This document shows positions 48,601 to 59,200 of a stretch of DNA of 64,000 bases, in pieces; the stretch's first letter is position 1, and each line of letters opens with the position of its first letter. The notes beneath the pieces are model-generated. The model made no database searches, was not told the DNA's origin, and was given only the letters and a program-made list of their open reading frames with translations. The stretch lies in NCBI RefSeq assembly GCF_032854445.1, contig NC_088302.1, positions 51,800,046-51,864,045 on the forward strand, given 5' to 3'. This stretch comes from Liolophura sinensis (taxonomy: Eukaryota; Mollusca; Polyplacophora; Chitonida; Chitonidae). A program made the position numbers and the translations under genes.

Positions 48601-51600
48601 AATTATACAAAAAGTTATGTGTTCCTCATATTTTTTTACCAAACACTTTACAGCTGACATGGCTATGGCCTTACGTTTCAGCCATGGTGTTCATAGATGT
48701 ACATACAGATGCCTTAAAATACCACAATGTTCCCAAAGTGACCACAAAACCTGTGAACAAACAAATTCTATTTGAGAGTATACAACAAGTTTGACGAACA
48801 GCTGCCGGCAAGCTGTTCAAAAAGTCAATTAGTCCAATCAGCGGCCATCACTTGATCAAATAACAAAGAACAAGCATTTTTTAATTACCCTGGGCTTACC
48901 TTTTGACCTGTCCAACCATAGAGACCCTGGCCGACTCTAGATTCCGGACCTGACCACTACGTACACTGCACAAAACACACAAGATACAAAATATTGACGG
49001 CAATGTCAGCGAGTTAGTGTTGAAACTTTTTTCTTTGATAAAACAATTAGAAGTTTAACCAGAAGAGCTTGCTTTTGAATCTTCCTAATTACTATACTTT
49101 TAAACAACATTTAGTCCTTATTTTTGTATAAAGGAAACTGCATACATGCTAATGGTAGTGATACACGGAAACCTTAAATATCAATAAATTATGTACTTCA
49201 TTAAGCACATCTCATTTTCTTCATAACTTATAATATTAGCATGTACAGTGATTGGTCTACTTCTCTGCTGTTGAAACACTCAGCTCACTAACATATCAAT
49301 GGTATTCCTGGGACACCACCTTGTATTAGAACATGAAGGCTGGTACGTTGTCAGAACATATAATACCAGACTGGCCAACTCCCTTTTATTGTGAGCAGTC
49401 TTTGCTGGTTTCTTATACATGTATAACTACACTATCTTCGTAGTGCACTATGAATAAATTAAAACTTTTTATCAATAAGAGATGTAAACTGACCACCACT
49501 CTATTGCCTGCTCCAGTGAGTTAAATGTCTTTGGTCTACTGCGAAGAAATGTTTGCATACTGCTCAATGCTTCCATAGCTGTGCCTGTCAGCAAAAACAA
49601 ATGAAAAATTTCAGTGGAACATGCTTCAGCAGCTAAATATAACCAAATTCCCTACATGAATCAGTAAAATTTCACAGCATCGGATGATTTTACTTAAAAC
49701 AGAACACAACCGACCAAAAATTAAAATGATAGAAGTTCACATTGGAACAGACGCACACAGACAGACTGAGGTTTTCTTCTGTGATGTGGTAGTGCTTGTG
49801 CACTTCATAAGTTTCACCAATAATGGAGTACCACAAAAGGTGGTGCTAGTGTGAATTAGCATGCCACAAGTCTTTTGCGGCACAACGCTAAACATGTTGC
49901 ATTCTGTGGTTTCATTTGGTCTATCCACTGTTGATGCTGCAGTGGAATGTCCAGCATCACTGACGTGATGTAATACGTTCCACTTCGGACTTCTGCTGGC
50001 ATCCACCTGTGACGTAATACAAGAATGAACATAGCTTTGGACCATTTTGTTACGGGCATAAAGGAGTTTTATGAGTTCCCCATTTTGGCTGAGAGGTATG
50101 CGTATGGTATGACACCATTCCCCTCTTACCTTCAACAACATCAATAACCACCAGGCCAATCAAGGTGGGTACTAGCTCTCTGTGAGCGGTATGAACTGCT
50201 ATAGCACCACCCATACTGTAAACACAAACAGAACAGCGAGCAGGCATGTTACCAGATACATGTACCTATGCACATGTACTATACAGATGACCAGGTTAAG
50301 GGATGAAAATTGCAGACAATGTGAAATCTTCTTATCCACAGATTCTCAGAACACATGATTACACAATCAATTTCATAAGTCAACTTTGTTACTGTAGGCA
50401 AATGAGTTTCATGAGAACTAGTGTCTGAGAATGGCGTTACATATTCCCAGTCACGGCAACAATGAATTTATATATTCATCTGATTAGCGATCAATGTCAC
50501 ACTCAAGAATTTTTCACTTATTTGATGGCGGTCAATTTTATGAGTGGAGAAAATCGGATTGTGCTTGACAGCGGCTAAAATATGACCAGATCTAAAATGA
50601 CTTTACAAGTACAGCTCCAAGTACACAAGTGACTTTATCAGGCAGATAACTCAGTACAAATTAAGCATACCTGTGACCAATGAGTATTACAGGTGGAGGG
50701 TTGTCCCCATATAATTTCTCTATGACCTTTCCAACATCACTGTAACAGTAATTGACATCAATGATATATGAAACAGCCCATGACAAAACAAGGACTGACT
50801 TATCTCAACAACAAAAACTCACGTACATGTAGAATAACGCTTTCCATGTTGAAGAACAGATGAGATGTTTACCTCATTTCTCACAGTCTTTTGACTTTTA
50901 AATGTTACTTGCAATGTATTGCCAGTAAACATGAACTTTATAACTTTTGAAGCTCTTTTAGGACATTTTAAAACAGCCATGAGTTAAGCTTGTAACAGTT
51001 GGTCACACCAAGCTTTCACTTAGTCACCGGCCAATAAACATAATACTGCCCTCAATTTCTACGCTCGTCCATTGGGCAACCAAAACCACCCTCAATTTCT
51101 ACGGTCGTCCATTGGGCAACCAAAACCACCCTCAATTTCTACGGTCGTCCATTGGGCAACCAAAACCACCATGTGGTTGTGCATCGGACTATCAAAAGCC
51201 GGACGAATTTAAGACGAGGCTTATGTGGAATTTACATCAATGTATGCTGGACATAAATGGCCCGCGAGCCTATAAAACGGTGATCGTGACACACGTGTAA
51301 GCTTTACGCCACTAAGACAGTTGTGCATGTGGCCAGCCAACTCCCAACAGACCGGTCACAGTGCCCATGACAGCTGTGTTTATGCCCTTCCACCAGACAA
51401 TGGTTATCAAGTTTTGTATGTCTTTCAAGCCCTTCCTCTGAAACGTCTCCATTAGTCTGAGATAAGAGGAAAACATTCTGTGAAATTAATTACTTAACAC
51501 TTCTGTAAAAACCTAACGAAATCGGGATTTCTCACACCTGTCAATCTCACTGGCTACATGAGGAGGTGCTTGTGCAATGATACAGCTTAGCCTCCTTTGC

Positions 51601-54600
51601 TACGCGCACAAAACAAGCCTTGGCTTCGGTACGACACAGAGAGAAAATAAATGTTTTGCAAAGTATGCAAAACACATTATTCAGATCAAAATTTCGTTAT
51701 AGGCTGCTCCTGCCTTAGAATAGGAAGTCTTAAAACGCACCAGAAAATTGAAACACACCAGAGAGCAGTGGAGGTGGAAAAGACATCGCAAGCTAGACCA
51801 GGAACAACTCCTGTGGAACAAGGCGTAGGGAATATGAAAGGAAAAGCGTTAAATAAACTGAAAACTCGTTTCCAGTCCATACACTTGCTAAAAAATCTAG
51901 ACCATTTACAGACTATGTCTGGTCCTGTATTCTGAAAGAAAAGAAGGGTGTTGACACAGGGCAAGCATACATGAATGATGTCAAGTGCAAGGAATTTACC
52001 AGCGCTATAGCCGAAGTGGAGCGGCAAAACTTGGAGAAAGGCGTCTCGGCACCACATATGTGATTGTCTGAATATTTCACTGGTAGCATGGAGAACAACC
52101 AAAAAAGGGGCCAACCTGAATCTAGGGTCATGGTTGCCCTGCGGACAACCTCAAAAAATTGCTAAAATTGAGGGCTGTAATACATCTGTATATAACAAGA
52201 AACTGGCCAGCTCACCTGGACAATGTCTCTATGCACAGGTCTTTATCATCAGATGTAGATGTGTCACCTGAAATCATTAATACAAATCTGCTTGTGAGAA
52301 CCAATCAGAACACAGCACACCAGCAGTCATTCATAAACAATTAAAATTAACTTCATTTGTAAAATTTGTTATATGGGCTCTCACACGTGTACTTTAGTAT
52401 AGGGGATTTGTGAGGTGCTTCAAAAAATCTATATTTGGCACAAGCAATTCTCAAACCTTGCCCATATTAACATTATCACAACATTCACTCATGTCTGAAT
52501 CTACAATTTTTCTTACCATGGCCTCTGAGATCAATTGCAGCACATCGACAAGCAACTAGATTGGAGATGACAGACTGAAATAAAAATAATATAAGTCAGA
52601 TAATTCCACACACCAGCTCATATTTACCTACGACTACATGTAACAACAGCCCCTTCTGTCCTGTGAGTAAGGCTGCTTTCTAGTTTTAATGAGGACAAAC
52701 TTACGAAACATATTAGCTGAAGATTTAGCTTTCCGGTTGTTTTCTACAATCTTCACTCAGCTAAGAGATGCCACTCTCAAACATCCTTCTGTCAATTTGC
52801 ATAAGAGAATTTCTGGACTTTACTGCTACATACAATGTAAGTTACGGAAACCAAGTGTTCACATTAAAGAGTGGCTTCAATACCGACAAATGTTAAAAAC
52901 AGGTAATTACTCATTAATTCAACAAATAACTTTTTATGCTCATCAGTAGAAAGCGAGTCTAGAGATGCGAATTCAAGCTTCTCCAGGTATGCCAGGCAAT
53001 TGAATTTGAGGGATAACAACAAAACTGATTCAAAATAAAGGTATTCTTAATGACATAAAGATAGTCATGACCCAGAAACAATATTAAACAACTGAGCGAT
53101 ATATTGTTGTATACATACTGAAAGAACTGCCCAAGACAAAGCTGAGAATCCTCCTCCGTGGAGAAAAAACAGAACAGGTCCTTCATCTCCACATTCGTAC
53201 ACCCGGAATATCTAGACAATGTGATAGCAAGCCAAATAACTGAAGAACACTGGGGGAGATGGGAAAAGCAGGATATGGTGTTACCATCAAGTCTCTGACA
53301 TTACTAGTGACATGGCATGACGAAAAACAAATGAGATCTCTAAATTCACTCACAGAGGCTATTTATATAGATGTTCAGCTATAAACAATCATGAAGACAA
53401 TCAGACATCAACAAGGAGGCTGGGAAACATAGAACATATACTTTTAACATCAGTTTTGTTCAACAACTATCAGGACAACTTAACTTAACAAAAGTTATGT
53501 AAACTAACACACAGGACAAACTGTATCAAGTAACTGTACATCTTCACAGAGTTGGAGATACCATACACAGATGTACAAGTATTTCTGACAGATAATTTAA
53601 GAGCTCCTCTCACAGGAGTTGCATATTCTACTAGGTTTGAATAAACCATGCACTGCACACTTGAAGCACAACCAAAAGGATACATTTTCTTCGTCTAATT
53701 TGACATCATGCATTTTTTGAAAGTATTTGTCCCAGTGAACTGGAGAATAGTCTCTTCTTCGTTGAAAGCCCTTCCTACCGCCTGATGAACCACTGCAAGG
53801 AAAGAAAATCAGATTTATTAGTAGTATCCTTTGCTATCTCTTCTCAATGTCAACATTTTATTTACTTGAGATTAACACCATATTCAAGAATTCACTACTA
53901 TACAATATTAGATCAGCTAAAACCTAATAAACATGTACCTGCAAACAAAATACTGATGGTATGGTCAGGAGGGCTCCCCTGGTTAAAACAAAAACTCCTA
54001 AACTGACTTTCAAATAGTATGATCACTGCATGGTGTTCAACACTGCAGGGTGTTTAACATGATCGTACACTCTAAACTGAACAAGCTACCAGCTTGCTTA
54101 AGATTTATAACAGAATCAACACACTTTCTACTCTGAACTACGAAATTGCCAGTTACGCACATCTCCAAAACAAGGAAACCTTGTGTTCAAGGTAGGTACA
54201 TTCTGTTGACGCCTTCATGGTGGTAATGCCTCTGTACTAGAGCATGTACCAGAGTATGGTGGCAATGTGGTCAGAACAGAAAATAGGCCTTGTCCCATCA
54301 TTGATGCCTTGTCCCCTTATTGATACACAACTATTTTATGTGCAGATAGGTGGAGAGCTACAGCGTGAAAGCCAATGAATTTGAGCAGCTCTGGTCTACT
54401 CCTAAACAAGGCTTAGCATAATGACATGGTGGGTTTCAGCTGATGAGGGGGTACCTCTCCTGGTGCAGAAATATTAGCAGTATATGGAAGCTATGCTTAA
54501 TAACTATATGTTAAAAGGTGGAGCAAGACCTTTATTGAAAACAGCTGATTTTATTCAATGTTAGACCCTTACTCTCTCTCTGTAATGTTTACCCAAGGAT

Positions 54601-55693
54601 TCATGTCTAAACAGCTGTATTACCAACCCAATTTCATTTACATTTGGTCTGTAGTTCTCCGTTAATCAGAAAATAAAAACCATAACACTTCTGCAATGAC
54701 AAAGACAATTAGCCAAATCAGAGTACCAGTTTTTTTAGCATCAATACTTCCACAACACTATTCAAGCAAGTACAAGAAACGGAGCTGCAATCTGTCTAGT
54801 CCATCTAGATAGGCTCAAGCGTTTCATGCCGTCAGGGAGGAGTTAAGAAGACTGAAGTTGTGTTTAGAGATGGCCATGAAAATATATAATAGTTTTCTGG
54901 AACATTTCAATTCCAAAACTCAGTTACATTGCAAACCCACAAGCAGGTCATGTGACACTTCAAAAGGGCTGTTGGAGAGATGCTCGATGCCACTGACATT
55001 CAAGCAGTCAATGTGATCACAAGGTAGCCAGCTAATTTACTTTCACTGGAGAGGACAGTAAAATACGATGAGAGAGTATTCAAACCTCAACCAGAAAATT
55101 ACATAGAAATGAGCGGAGGAGGTGCGTTAGATTCTGAGAAACATTGGCGGGAAGGAGAAGAGAGTTTGAAACTTGCACCACATTTTTGGAAAGGCAGGCA
55201 TGTTTTACGCTGGATGTCAGAATTTTTAAAATACTACACTAAGTTCATTTAGATGGAGTACTCTTTCAGGCTAGTGCCATTTATTTTATTTTCATGACAG
55301 TGAGTGACTGACTGATTAGGACGAGTGAGGCACAATTTCGGCTTGAAGCTGAATGTGGGTTAGTATAGAGACCGCTGTGGCGTCAATCCACTGTCAGTGT
55401 CACAAAATTACTACAACAGGCCTAGCATTGCTTCTACTACCACTAGCAGTCTTCCGGACTCCCTTAGTAAACAGAGAATGGAGTAACTGACTGAGGTCCA
55501 GTTATCGTCATGTTGACTTGATGAAAAATGATAGTTTTGATAAGTAGATCAAACAAATTAATTCCACAATAACGAAAGTTAATTCCAAGCATTGAAAAGT
55601 GGTTGTGTATCTTGCTTACCCCAAACCAGGTGGTGGCATTGGCGGTAGTCCGCCTATTTTACCCTTCAACACTTCTCTCTGCATAGCAGACAT
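43923..55693 (-). CDS. PPME1: Protein phosphatase methylesterase 1 (PP2A methylesterase), complete coding region in 16 exons
   Basis: Alpha/beta-hydrolase serine esterase that removes the methyl ester from the C-terminal leucine of the PP2A catalytic subunit and binds PP2A; cytosol and nucleus. Coding exons in order: 55693-55620, 53792-53684, 53211-53119, 52574-52517, 52267-52216, 50739-50671, 50215-50130, 49584-49494, 48965-48900, 48492-48330, 47399-47336, 46611-46546, 45738-45694, 44970-44906, 44514-44447, 43941-43923. All junctions are GT-AG and phases match, giving 395 codons plus TGA (human is 386 aa). Visible: RRDYSPVHWDKYF N-terminal motif, oxyanion HGGG, nucleophile elbow GHSMGG (Ser152), VVIDVVEG (Asp177), QCGHAVHED (His358), C-terminal FPAC. 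The start MSAM at 55693 matches the vertebrate MSAL start; a 5' UTR intron is likely because TTTTTATTTTAG ends 13 bases upstream of the ATG. Divergent from C2CD3. Identity is very secure; the donor of exon 10 and the last exon are the least certain boundaries. Confidence 0.95.
44906..44970 (-). CDS. PPME1: PPME1 exon 14: catalytic His
   Basis: Reads KFQMQVLPQCGHAVHED then VPDK, nearly the same as vertebrate PPME1, with the catalytic His358 in QCGHAV. Acceptor TTCTTAG, donor GTGAG, in phase with exon 13 (which ends LTIGQMQ) and exon 15 (which starts VADVLATFMVRH). Confidence 0.94.
45104..45345 (-). mobile_element. Family A SINE, diverged, in the PPME1 intron between exons 14 and 13
   Basis: TTCATGTCATACTGAAGAAC, AACATTAAAGTGGGAGG and GAGCTGGACTTGAACTCACA in reverse orientation; about 20-25 percent diverged from other copies by eye. 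Sense with PPME1. Confidence 0.72.
45604..45641. repeat. (TA)n microsatellite in the PPME1 intron after exon 13
   Basis: About 38 bp of TA, beginning some 50 bases past the exon 13 donor in mRNA sense. Confidence 0.97.
47400..47905. repeat. 33/34-bp minisatellite (15 copies) in the PPME1 intron before exon 11
   Basis: Units contain GAGGTTTGCAACATAGTAC followed by AACATAACCACCAT or AACATAAATCACCAT. In part of the array the two spacer types alternate, giving a ~67-bp dimer period. The array touches the exon 11 acceptor at 47400. Confidence 0.93.
48330..48492 (-). CDS. PPME1: PPME1 exon 10: acidic, low-complexity insert
   Basis: Encodes a 55-codon stretch rich in Asp, Glu, Thr and Asn, including EEQEEEGE, at the position of the acidic EEEEEDEE loop of vertebrate PPME1 that lies between the core and the lid region. 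It is poorly conserved apart from charge. The loop makes the Ser-to-His spacing 206 residues here against 193 in human. Acceptor AATCTCAG at 48493; donor chosen as GTAATT after a GGG codon (phase 0). An alternative in-phase donor GTGACA lies about 24 bases upstream in mRNA sense. Confidence 0.85.
50130..50215 (-). CDS. PPME1: PPME1 exon 7: nucleophile Ser and catalytic Asp
   Basis: Begins in phase 2 so that the Ser codon of the GHSMGG elbow is split across the intron (CAC AG at the end of exon 6, T at 50215). It continues MGGAIAVHTA and ends in VVIDVVE, carrying the catalytic Asp177, 25 residues after Ser152, the same spacing as human Ser156/Asp181. Acceptor TACAG, donor GTAAGA. An open frame runs on into the intron to 50050, but that extension is not coding. 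Confidence 0.95.
50490..50565 (-). mobile_element. Family A SINE remnant in PPME1 intron 6
   Basis: Short fragment TCACACTCAAGAATTTTTCA ... GATGGCGGTCAATTTTATGA, reverse-oriented and strongly diverged. Confidence 0.5.
51050..51171. repeat. 40-bp tandem repeat, 3 copies, in PPME1 intron 5
   Basis: CTCAATTTCTACG recurs at 51051, 51091 and 51131, each followed by TCGTCCATTGGGCAACC. The copies are nearly identical, so the duplication is recent. Confidence 0.92.
51651..52110 (+). pseudogene. Broken transposon-derived zinc-finger gene fragment (KIAA1586/ZNF862-like), antisense in PPME1 intron 5
   Basis: An open frame from the ATG at 51651 encodes a TTF/C2H2-like finger of the form MFCKVCK...NFVIGC...LKTHQKIETHQ. 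This is the N-terminal finger of the hAT-derived ZNF862/KIAA1586/C17orf113-like family. It stops at 51935. A second frame from ~51948 reads GVDTGQAYMNDVKCKEFTSA, the block that normally follows in this family, and then ends at a stop. The two pieces are out of frame and no catalytic or dimerisation region follows, so this is a dead fragment. The family call is from memory of motif patterns. Confidence 0.6.
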
Positions 55694-56215
55694 CTTTTTA
55701 TACTCTCTAAAATAAAAACAGGCTTGTCAAACTAAGAATATGGCTAGTTTTGAGACCAAACTATTAAACAAAATCACTCATATGTTATTTTTATATATGG
55801 AGTCAGTTGTTTACAAAATAAGATCTGATACAAAGTATATAATGATAATACAAAGAATACTTTTAAAACTATGTGAAGGCTATTTTTAAAACTGCTAACA
55901 GCGTTAAGAATTTTTGAAGCATACACTCTGCCGTATATAGTTGTCTTTTGTTGACTCGGTTTTGGGCATGTTGACAATTTTGAAGGATAACTCAATCCAT
56001 TTGTAACTTTAAAGTTTAAAAATAAAGGCTTTTATTAACATTTTATTGCCTATCAAGAACTTTGTATGTTAGGATCTAATGCAGAGGTTACATTACATGT
56101 TGTTTCGGAGGTTGTGTGTATGGCGGACAAGTTTAGACTAATGTTTTGTATGGAAACGAAATGGCGCTACATTTGACACCTGTGTAAGGGATGCTGTTGA
56201 ATGTTTTGATGAAAA
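55694..56215. promoter_or_regulatory. Shared divergent promoter region of PPME1 and C2CD3
   Basis: 522 bp separate the two initiator codons. Near the C2CD3 side are ATGGCGGAC (56120) and ATGGCGCTA (56161), which resemble the YY1 core AAGATGGCGGC often found at housekeeping start sites. No convincing TATA box sits at a sensible distance on either side; the TATAAAAAG just upstream of the PPME1 ATG is inside the presumed exon. No long CpG-rich block is seen. Human PPME1 and C2CD3 are also arranged head to head. Confidence 0.65.
56120..56176 (+). other. Possible upstream ORF in the C2CD3 leader (18 codons)
   Basis: ATG GCG GAC ... TGA, ending 39 bases before the C2CD3 start codon in a different frame. 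It counts as a uORF only if transcription starts upstream of 56120, which cannot be told from sequence. Confidence 0.25.
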
Positions 56216-56273
56216 ATGAAGCCTGGGAAGGTTGGGAAGAAAAAGGGGAAGCACAAGTCATCTAAGAGTAAAG
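56216..56273 (+). CDS. C2CD3: C2CD3 exon 1: start codon and lysine-rich N-terminus
   Basis: ATG at 56216 opens 19 codons of Lys/Gly/Ser-rich sequence and stops at donor AAAG/GTCTGT in phase 1, which joins correctly to exon 2 (G/AT TCA, giving Asp). The open frame beyond the donor, to 56504, is intron. Confidence 0.85.
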
Positions 56274-59200
56274 GTCTGTTCTCATGCTAGGGTAATCTCG
56301 TCCGCGTTCTGTGTTATGATACTAGTAAAGCCATTTGTCGGCGTGTACTGTACCACTACCAGCCCTCGATCATTCACTGGCACAGGCCTGTGTGTTTACC
56401 GCAAAAACGACGCATTGCACTTTAGGGCAGTGAAACTAACTTACAACAAAAATGGGGCGAGTGAGAAAAACATTTCTGTAATGCCAATGCGGCTTAAGTT
56501 TTAGATACAGAGTGAAATTTGTTTCTATGTTTTGGTATTGACCTCTCATTGACTGATGTGCCATCACAGGCTTTGAATGAAGTTTAATCAAAATCTTGGT
56601 GATTTGCCTGAATTAATAAAGCAGATTTATCAGGTGCTGTACTGGTGAATGTCGGTGATGTACTCCTCATTGGCACAAATGTTTTCACCATCCATATACC
56701 TGACAACGGCCTAAAATACACCACTAAGTAGAAAATTCTTGTTTATTGTATCTAACTATGAAATTTAGTTTGGTTGTGACGATGTGAATATTTTGACATG
56801 CCATCACATAGACTGTGAGATAGGTGAACATTGCCAGCAAGCAAATGTTCAGTAATCTATAGGTCAGTTACTTGGGTGAAGTGTTGAGGATCAAATGCAT
56901 TCGAAGCTTAATGGATGTCCAAATTTGATCCAAAAGCTAAAAATCCCAAACTAAGAGGAGTTAGAAGCTTCAAAAATAAGTTTATTTTTTATTAATTTTA
57001 ACATCGAAAATGTGTGCTTTGATATTACTTCTTACTCAGTCAATATTAAGTTGCATATTTACCTAATACTGTATTAGATATAGTTCCACAATTTCTCAAT
57101 TTTAGCCCAAATTAGGAAACTCAAAAGGGTGCCCATTTTAACAAGCTGTATTGGACCTTATTGGTGTCAAATATCAATCATATAAATCAATCAATAAATG
57201 AATAAATATATGTTTGCATTTTCAGATTCAAGTATCTCCTCTCAGGTAGAGGATGTTCAGGTTCACACAGGGCTTCCACCTCAGGTAGAGGGACAGCTGA
57301 GATGTTTCTGTCGGGTGTCTGTCAGTCAGATCACCTGGATTATTCCAAACCCCCCTCAGGTCACACATGTCCGTGTCAAGTGGTGGGGAGAGGCCGGAGA
57401 TGGGGCCATCTTCAGGTAGACAAACAACAAATTTTACATGGTTTAGATGTGATATTTTGTTTATATGTTTGAATGAGATTAGGGGAATTTGATCCTGATT
57501 TTTATGCTGCACTCCAGAATTTGTCTGTTATAATATAGCTATGGCTTCATGGATGTAAGAAATTAATTGACCAGATTAAAGAAAATAAGAAAAGAAAGTT
57601 TGATTTGATGCCATTTATGACATGTTTACATGTACATCTCTTTGTGGACCATGTATTTAGCAAGTCATCATTGGAGCTTTGTTCATGATCATTTTTAGGC
57701 CAGTGGATGTGAAACACCCCGACAAGGTGGTGCCCAAGATTACAGCCAGGTATCCTGTAAGATCCGGACCAAAACAGTTTGCTGCCTACCTGAGTGATAT
57801 CCTTGATGTGAACTGTCTGTTACACGTATAATGCCTTTTCATGAAGTTAAATTTATTCTGTGTGGTATCACTTGTAAATGTTTATTTATTTATATACTTA
57901 TTTCATTGTGATTTTCTTTTTCCTTTGTTTTTTGTTGTGTGTAACACTCCAGTTCCCTTTGTGTCATTCGATGAAAACAGCTTTGTGAAATTGTTGAACG
58001 CCTGAAAAAAGTGATCTTTCATGCAGTACAGAGCAATTTGCTTTTGAAACTAATTGTTACCATATAAACACAGCTATGTCCAATAATTATGGAATGTGAT
58101 TGAAAATTTGGTATTTTTGAGATATTTGGACACAGCCATTTGAATATGGGAAACTTTAATACCACCTGAAATAGATCTTCTACATGTATGTTGTGTACTG
58201 TATGCTGTATCTTTGCCCGTCCTTAACCAGTGTCACATATGGGCAGTTTGCTGATAGAGGTGTTAAGTGGTCCCTCCAGGATCCCTGTGGGCAGAGCAGA
58301 GGTGCCACAAATTAGCCTCCTCTCTTCTTCCTATCCCATCAGCGGGTAAGTCCTCTTGCTGTTACACATTTTTTTGTAGTTCATAAAGAGTGAATTTCTT
58401 TCAACTGGTAAGATATTTTTGTGGCTTTATACAAGGGTTAAATTCTCCTGTGTGCTATTGTCAGAATTTGTCAGAAGTGAGATGCGTTTAACAAAGCGGA
58501 CGTAATGTTACGTGCATGAAACTACAAGGTGACCAGTACTGTTGGTATGATGTTGTCATGGTAATTGTGCGTAATTTGCAGTACGTCGGTTTTGTGAAAA
58601 ATATATTTTCAAAATTCAAAAACTGTTCATTTCAGGTCTTTTCCAGTGTTTTCTTCAAATGAAGACAAGATTGCAGAAATCCAGTTGTCTGTTATGCTAG
58701 AGTCTTTGATGGGTAAGTTTATGGTAATGGGGGAAAAAACTGTGTCTGATTTCTGGTATTCTCTTTGCACTGAGCCGTAAATAGGATTTGCTGAAAAAAA
58801 AATCCCCTTAATACAGTAAATCAGGGTGTATTTACTGTGAGATACATGTAGATAAGATGCAGTTTGACTTTCCAAAGAGTTAATTTGTTTTGCATCATAG
58901 ACCAGTGACGTAGTGGCTTGCTCCTTGTCAGCCATGTTCATTGACTGTAGCTTGAAAGATTATTCTAACCAAATTACTGTTAGGTTATGTCTGAATCTAG
59001 AGTAATTACATCATTGATATGAAACCTCTCTTTGCCATTTGCCTTAAATACTGTTTGTTGCATCACAAGGTAATAAAGTCAAGGTATGCATTAAATCTTA
59101 AGTAGCCAAGACAAAAATCAAAAATGCAATTTTTACGGGCTCTGCTCCCACAACTGACATAAATCTGAATACAAACCTGTTTTGTTGGCAGCTTCCTATT

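Noticed and set aside
49737-50159. 140-codon minus-strand open frame
   Set aside because: It overlaps PPME1 exon 7 out of frame and otherwise lies in intron; no homology seen.
51400-51470. Candidate PPME1 exon (acceptor TTATCTCAG, LMETFQRKGL)
   Set aside because: Exons 5 and 6 join in phase and match the family without it; the peptide has no counterpart in PPME1.
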